Origin: an uncultured Eubacteriales bacterium
GTDB taxonomy: Bacteria; Bacillota; Clostridia; Oscillospirales; CAG-382
DNA length: 11,057 nt
Reading direction: 5' to 3'
NCBI GenBank assembly: GCA_934444485.1
Contig: CAKSCN010000084.1
Location: 1 to 11,057, forward strand
Position 1 is the stretch's first letter. Each line of letters starts with the position of its first letter. Of this stretch, positions 7,818-11,057 are shown in pieces. A program made the position numbers and the translations under genes. Under the pieces are notes generated by a model. That model was not told where the DNA came from and did no database searches. It saw nothing but the letters and a program-made list of their open reading frames with translations.

Positions 7818-8765
7818 TCAAAGCTTATTCCAGTTGTCCTTTTCGTACATAAACTTGCGTATCTCGGCGTCACGGGGAATGGAGGAATAAGCGCCTGCCT
7901 TTGTTGCGCTGAGTGCGCCGGCTCCGTTTGCGTACTTGCACGCCTTGAGTATATCTCCGCCGGTTCTCAGGTACTCTGCCGCAAGAGCTGCGGTAAAGGT
8001 ATCGCCGGCGGCGGTTGTGTCAACGGCACGGATATCGTATGCCGAAACGGCGCTTGAACGGAGTCCGTCGTAGACGTAACAGCCTCTGTCGCCGAGCTTC
8101 AGGACGATATACTTTGTGTTCACGACCTTGAAAAGCTCCATTGAGACCTTGAGCATACTGTCTATCGTCTGCGGACGAATGCCCGTATAAATATACGCCT
8201 CGGTTTCGTTGGGCGAGAAAATCTCGAGTCTGCCGAGCTTATCGAGAGGAAAGCTCCTGTCCGCCGGACCTGCGTCAAGAATTACGGGGACATTCTTCTT
8301 ATTCGCAAGCCTTACGGAGTCAATTACCGCTTCTTTGCTTATCTCCATCTGAATGAGCATTGCGTCCGGGTATGCAAGAAGTCCCTCCTCGACGTCGTCT
8401 GCGGTGAGATACTTATTTGCGCCGGGATATACGACTATTCTGTTGTTGCCGGTTTCCGTCTCGACGACTATCGAAGCAAGTCCCGTGCTTACCGACGGCA
8501 GACCCTCGCCGAGTCTTACGGCTATTCCCTCTTTTTTGTAGGTGTTCATGAGCTCCGCGCCGTAAGGGTCATTTCCGACCTTTGTGCAGAAAACGACGTC
8601 AGCTCCGGCACGAGCCGCCGCAACAGCGGTATTTCCGCCCTTTCCGCCGGGGACAAGTCCGTAGGTGTCGTCGGAGATAACGGTCTCTCCTGCCGCCGGG
8701 AGAGTTTTCACTCTCGTTATAAAGTCAATATTGGCACTGCCTGCCACAAGTATTCTCGGTTTCAT
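7818..8765 (-). CDS. PfkB-family sugar kinase, ribokinase-like
   Basis: This 315-residue kinase has both PfkB signatures: the N-terminal GGKGGNTAVAAARAG (40-54) and the C-terminal DTTAAGDTFTAAL (249-261), with the anion hole AAGD and catalytic base D255. Other ribokinase-like features are VAGSANIDFI at the start, PGANKYLT (114-121), SPNETEA (184-190) and KLGDRGCYVYDG (223-234). Overall similarity is closest to RbsK, which phosphorylates D-ribose to ribose 5-phosphate. PfkB specificity is hard to assign by eye, however, and no ribose transporter or regulator is nearby, so I give no gene symbol. The start at ATG 8765 has AAAGGAA upstream and a consensus promoter 40-68 bases before it. It is the first gene of the MEP/rseP operon, a place where uppS and cdsA are common in related bacteria. 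Confidence 0.88.
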   Translation of the reverse strand: MKPRILVAGSANIDFITRVKTLPAAGETVISDDTYGLVPGGKGGNTAVAAARAGADVVFCTKVGNDPYGAELMNTYKKEGIAVRLGEGLPSVSTGLASIVVETETGNNRIVVYPGANKYLTADDVEEGLLAYPDAMLIQMEISKEAVIDSVRLANKKNVPVILDAGPADRSFPLDKLGRLEIFSPNETEAYIYTGIRPQTIDSMLKVSMELFKVVNTKYIVLKLGDRGCYVYDGLRSSAVSAYDIRAVDTTAAGDTFTAALAAEYLRTGGDILKACKYANGAGALSATKAGAYSSIPRDAEIRKFMYEKDNWNKL

Positions 8766-8804
8766 ACTACACTTTCCTTTCGGTATACATCTGAGTTCAG
8801 TCTA

Positions 8805-8833
8805 ATTATATATCAAAAGAAGTCTTTTGTCAA
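8805..8833 (-). promoter_or_regulatory. Consensus sigma-A promoter of the kinase–dxr–rseP–ispG operon
   Basis: Read on the minus strand, TTGACA (8833-8828) and TATAAT (8810-8805) are separated by exactly 17 bases. Both hexamers match the sigma-70/sigma-A consensus perfectly. Transcription should begin near 8798, leaving a leader of about 30 bases before the kinase ATG at 8765. The spacer is AT-rich. I see no operator-like palindrome, so the promoter may be strong and constitutive. No comparable promoter was found before the downstream genes, so it may serve the whole set to position 707. Confidence 0.88.
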
Positions 8834-8893
8834 TAAGCAAGAAGAAAACTCCATGTAAAGAACGGAATATTGCAAAATTTCTGCTGTCTTCGC

Positions 8894-8927
8894 AAAAAAA
8901 GAGACGCATACGGCAACCGCATACGTC
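8894..8927 (-). terminator. Rho-independent terminator of the secreted/membrane protein cluster
   Basis: On the minus strand GACGTATGCGG (8927-8917), a TTG loop, and CCGTATGCGTC (8913-8903) form an 11-bp stem including two G-U pairs. After TC it is followed by seven T residues (8900-8894). It lies 51 bases beyond the stop of the secreted-protein gene (8978) and upstream of the kinase promoter. It therefore separates the two transcription units. Confidence 0.88.
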
Positions 8928-8977
8928 AAAAAAATACGTTTTAGTGTTATTCGGCTTGTGCCGACCTTTTTACGATG

Positions 8978-9736
8978 TCAGCCTGCATAGTAAGCGTAAA
9001 GGTAATACTCCCCGTCCTCAATCGTTATACCGACAAAAGCATCGGCATTATGCGTATGCCCGTTCTTCGTGGGACGGAAAAAGTTAATAAACGCCGCTTC
9101 GCAGTCTTTCGCCGAGCGTATATTCCACCACCTGTATATGTCGTACCAATACTCGTGCCATGCATCGCATTCGTCTTTCCACCACTCGGTGTATATTTTA
9201 TCGTTCGGGTCGTGGTTTTTATCGTACTTTTCGTAATCTTCCTTCTTCTCCAACGACTCGCACAATTTCAGATAGTCGTCCTTTTCAATTTTGTACTTCA
9301 TTATAAAGCTGTCCCGTACAAAATCAGACCAACTCTGAACGTATTCGGGTACTATCTCTCCCTGCTGCAATTCAATCTCGAGAAGCCGTGACGCCTCTTC
9401 AAAGACCGATTCCGAGTCGTAGTCCTCCGGCAAAAGCGCTATCGTCCTCGTCTCCGAATTCCAATCGACCTTCATGTCAAGCAATTCCGCACTTTCACGC
9501 AGAGGAACATAGGTATGACCGTCTATCACATAAATCGGTCGGGTAAACTCAATCTTGTCGGCGACCTCGGCGTTTTTGCTTCCGTAGAGTATCTTTGCGT
9601 CGGAAACATATGCGTCGTGTTTTACTTTTTCGCAGGCCGCATTTCCGCTCGATTCCGGCAGTGCCGCCGCTGTCATTGCTCCTGCCGCTGCAAACAACGC
9701 AACCGCAGCCGAGAGTATTCTCTTGTTTGTTTTCAT
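8978..9736 (-). CDS. Secreted protein: copper-amine-oxidase-like N-terminal domain plus Trp/Tyr-rich C-terminus
   Basis: The 252-residue product begins with a signal peptide: KTNKR, an Ala-rich hydrophobic core at about 7-25, and probable cleavage near AAALPESS. Residues about 65-102 match the copper amine oxidase N-terminal-like domain of clostridial surface proteins (IDGHTYVPLRESAELLDMKV, then DWNSETRTIALLP). Despite the name, such domains are not oxidases and are thought to be wall- or polymer-associated modules. Residues about 130-252 form a region I do not recognise. It is rich in acidic residues and has a dense aromatic patch at 185-204 with six tryptophans. The start at ATG 9736 is supported by AAGGAGG (9743-9749), 6 bases upstream, and by the signal peptide; a 20-residue upstream extension is rejected. 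It lies 106 bases after the neighbouring small protein and is followed by a terminator. Binding partners and role are unknown. Confidence 0.8.
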   Translation of the reverse strand: MKTNKRILSAAVALFAAAGAMTAAALPESSGNAACEKVKHDAYVSDAKILYGSKNAEVADKIEFTRPIYVIDGHTYVPLRESAELLDMKVDWNSETRTIALLPEDYDSESVFEEASRLLEIELQQGEIVPEYVQSWSDFVRDSFIMKYKIEKDDYLKLCESLEKKEDYEKYDKNHDPNDKIYTEWWKDECDAWHEYWYDIYRWWNIRSAKDCEAAFINFFRPTKNGHTHNADAFVGITIEDGEYYLYAYYAG

Positions 9737-9842
9737 GCCAATCCTCCTTGCCGTTTTTTTGCTGTCCTTATTCCGCACACCGACTCTGTCAGTCAATCGG
9801 TTGAAAAATCGTCTAAGATTTGGGAAACCACCTGCGCTTATA

Positions 9843-10316
9843 TTACGCCAACCCTCTCATTTTGATTTCAAGCGGCGAAAGTTCCTCCAATTTGTCAATC
9901 AAGGCTTTTACTTCACTGTCCGTGTCTTCGTAAATCCACTGTCTCACGCAGTCATTGTCATGAAACACCATAACCTCCCAAACATCCTTTACGATCTCCG
10001 TTGAGGACACACAATTCCCGCAAACTCTTTCTACAAGTTCTTTAAGCTCACGTGCCTCCTCCTTACTCAAAGCTCTTTCGCCAATATTTCGAGAAGCCGA
10101 GATAACCGTGAAATTCTCTCCGAACACGTCATCTCCGTTCCTGCACCCGAAGCGCACCTTTATGGTGTTGTCATCTTCGAGGGAGAAAAAGTATGTTTCA
10201 TCATCTCCTGCCGTAATAAGGACAGCTGTTTTGTCATCGACCGTGTTGTACAATCGGCAGACGGCAAGCATCGCAAGCATCATCACGGCAAACAGGGCAA
10301 CAAAGAATTTCTTCAC
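9843..10316 (-). CDS. Small exported or membrane-anchored protein of unknown function
   Basis: I do not recognise this 157-residue protein. It starts KKFFVALFAVMMLAMLAVC, a basic N-terminus followed by one hydrophobic helix (about 4-20). This could be a signal anchor or an uncleaved signal. The LAVC end resembles a lipobox, but Val at -1 is atypical, so I do not call it a lipoprotein. The remainder is soluble, acidic and mixed alpha/beta, with four further cysteines (C58, C98, C101, C122) that could form disulfides outside the cell. The GTG start at 10316 is chosen because GGGGAGGGG lies five bases upstream. The longer frame from a TTG at 10340 would translate through that site. It follows the upstream small membrane gene by 44 bases and precedes the secreted protein by 106 bases, so it is probably co-transcribed with both. 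Confidence 0.65.
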   Translation of the reverse strand: MKKFFVALFAVMMLAMLAVCRLYNTVDDKTAVLITAGDDETYFFSLEDDNTIKVRFGCRNGDDVFGENFTVISASRNIGERALSKEEARELKELVERVCGNCVSSTEIVKDVWEVMVFHDNDCVRQWIYEDTDSEVKALIDKLEELSPLEIKMRGLA

Positions 10317-10360
10317 AGGCACCCCTCCCCAAACAAGCAAAAATACATCTGTGAGTCTTT

Positions 10361-10641
10361 TTACATTATCGTCGTTTCAACTCCGCAAAGGCGTGCCGCC
10401 GCACACACTGTTATAATTGTCAGCAGCGGAACAAAAACAAGTGCGAACACTTTAAGGCTCTTTCCGAGTGAGGCTTTTCCGGCAGCAAAAACAAATCCCG
10501 CCATGTACAGAACAAACGCAACGGGTGTCGCAAAAAGGTTAAATACGCCCGCTCCGCCCCAAAACCAAAACAATACGAAGTACTCAAAAACAACGACCGG
10601 GCAAAGTAAAATCAAGCGGCACTGCGGACAAACTTTTTCAC
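10361..10641 (-). CDS. Small membrane protein, apparent one-base frameshift in an A5 run near the start
   Basis: The continuous frame 10615-10361 (TTG start) gives 84 residues with about three hydrophobic segments, but that TTG has no ribosome binding site. A strong site, GAGGTGA (10647-10653), lies five bases before a GTG at 10641. That frame reads VKKFVRSAA and stops at the TGA at 10616-10614, which overlaps the TTG. If the A5 run (10634-10638) held six A residues, or the ribosome slipped back one base on AAA AAG, the GTG would read MKKVCPQCRLILLCP straight into the 84-residue frame. That would give a roughly 93-residue protein with a CPxC zinc-binding-like start. I therefore annotate from the GTG. 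The alternatives are a real TTG start coupled to a 9-codon leader peptide, or a recent inactivating frameshift. The function is unknown. Confidence 0.5.
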
Positions 10642-10646
10642 TCCAG

Positions 10647-10653
10647 TCACCTC
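10647..10653 (-). promoter_or_regulatory. Ribosome binding site that points to the GTG at 10641
   Basis: On the minus strand GAGGTGA (10653-10647) matches the 16S anti-Shine-Dalgarno core over seven bases and sits five bases before GTG 10641. The TTG at 10615 that opens the long frame has no such site. This mismatch between the ribosome binding site and the open frame is the main evidence for the frameshift proposed for this gene. Confidence 0.6.
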
Positions 10654-10701
10654 GCTAAGTCGATATATTAAAAGCGGCTGATTCTTCGCCCCGAGACAAA
10701 G

Positions 10702-11019
10702 TCAACGCAAAAACTTCAGCACCAAAGCCGCAGCAAAAGACCCCATGCAAGCCGTAAATGCATAGCTTGAGAAAGCGAGGGCATCCAAATGTCCGAATTC
10801 AGGCAAAAGTGCGAGCAAAAGTCTTACTGCCGCCAGAGCCAAAAGGACAATCGGAATCAGAAATGTGTACTTGCCTTTCAGCAAAAGCGCATTTGCCGCA
10901 AATTCCGCAGCCGCTCCCAAAAGCATACCGACCGCCAGGCACACAATGCCGTCAGCCCATACCGATGCCTCACCGATATCGAACAGCCGCAGTACGTAAA
11001 TTATTTCGGTATATTTCAA
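10702..11019 (-). CDS. Small three-helix membrane protein of unknown function
   Basis: This 105-residue product has three clear hydrophobic segments at about 23-45 (VCLAVGMLLGAAAEFAANAL), 51-71 (FLIPIVLLALAAVRLLLALL) and 80-102 (AFTACMGSFAAALVL). I cannot place it in a named family. The frame opens with TTG at 11019 and remains open to the window edge, but the upstream codons include no ATG, GTG or TTG. A second frame ending in TGA at 11018-11016 overlaps the TTG as TTGA. That suggests a preceding gene ends here and that translation is coupled. A purine-rich AGGGGCGGTGGGG precedes the start. It lies 60 bases upstream of the next small membrane gene, so the cluster is probably one transcript. 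The coding call is reasonable; the exact start is less sure. Confidence 0.6.
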   Translation of the reverse strand: MKYTEIIYVLRLFDIGEASVWADGIVCLAVGMLLGAAAEFAANALLLKGKYTFLIPIVLLALAAVRLLLALLPEFGHLDALAFSSYAFTACMGSFAAALVLKFLR

Positions 11020-11057
11020 TGCCCCACCGCCCCTGCTTTCCGACGCACCGTATAGGC
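11016..11057 (-). CDS. Possible 3' end of an upstream gene (13 codons in window)
   Basis: From the window edge, minus-strand frame 1 reads AYTVRRKAGAVGH and stops at TGA 11018-11016. The stop overlaps the TTG start of the three-helix membrane protein by three bases (TTGA). Such overlaps are typical of tightly packed operons, so this may be the tail of another gene of the cluster. Thirteen codons are far too few to prove coding or suggest a function. Confidence 0.3.
   Translation of the reverse strand, partial: AYTVRRKAGAVGH

Noticed and set aside
6838..7890. Long plus-strand open frame opposite dxr (350 codons)
   Set aside because: It lies wholly antisense to dxr and the kinase end, and its low-complexity Arg-rich translation has no recognisable domain.
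8951..8971. Plus-strand hairpin TCGGC/GCCGA followed by T5
   Set aside because: The stem is only five base pairs and there is no plus-strand gene for it to terminate.
9843..10316. Lipoprotein call for the 157-residue protein
   Set aside because: LAVC ends the hydrophobic segment, but Val at the -1 position is unusual for a lipobox.
1..11057. CRISPR array, tRNA or rRNA genes
   Set aside because: No regularly spaced direct repeats, tRNA cloverleaf elements or rRNA-like segments were seen on either strand.

Overview
The window looks like a chromosomal segment of a Gram-positive anaerobe, most likely a Clostridia (Bacillota) member of moderate GC. This is inference. It rests on the clustered dxr–rseP–ispG block typical of Firmicutes, strong AGGAGG ribosome binding sites, a textbook sigma-A promoter, and a secreted protein with a copper-amine-oxidase-like N-terminal domain, a module common in Clostridia. 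Apart from the first 650 bases, every gene lies on the minus strand.

Layout from left to right. Positions 1-648 (+) hold the C-terminal part of a right-handed parallel beta-helix protein. A 12-bp stem-loop at 666-700 separates it from the convergent minus-strand genes. Positions 707-4338 (-) hold a two-gene unit: a Mre11/SbcD/YhaO-like metallophosphoesterase and, overlapping it by ATGA, a Rad50/SbcC/YhaN-like ATPase with a predicted membrane hairpin at the middle of its coiled coil. This pair is visibly more AT-rich than everything around it. Positions 4369-8765 (-) hold, in transcription order, a ribokinase-like PfkB sugar kinase, dxr, rseP and ispG. Two of the four are MEP-pathway enzymes of isoprenoid synthesis, and rseP is the site-2 intramembrane protease usually found with them. 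A perfect TTGACA-17-TATAAT promoter precedes the kinase. Because gaps are short and no terminator is evident before 700, this promoter could drive all six genes down to position 707.

A terminator at 8903-8927 closes a second minus-strand cluster (about 8978-11057) of poorly characterised membrane or secreted proteins. These are a three-helix 105-residue protein, a roughly 93-residue membrane protein with an apparent one-base frameshift near its start, a 157-residue anchored or exported protein, and a 252-residue secreted protein. The last combines a copper-amine-oxidase-like domain with a Trp/Tyr-rich C-terminus.

The most interesting elements are the membrane-anchored Mre11–Rad50-like pair sitting as an AT-rich block directly behind ispG, and the small-protein cluster with its frameshift and unclassified Trp-rich domain. 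I saw no tRNA, rRNA, CRISPR array or insertion sequence.
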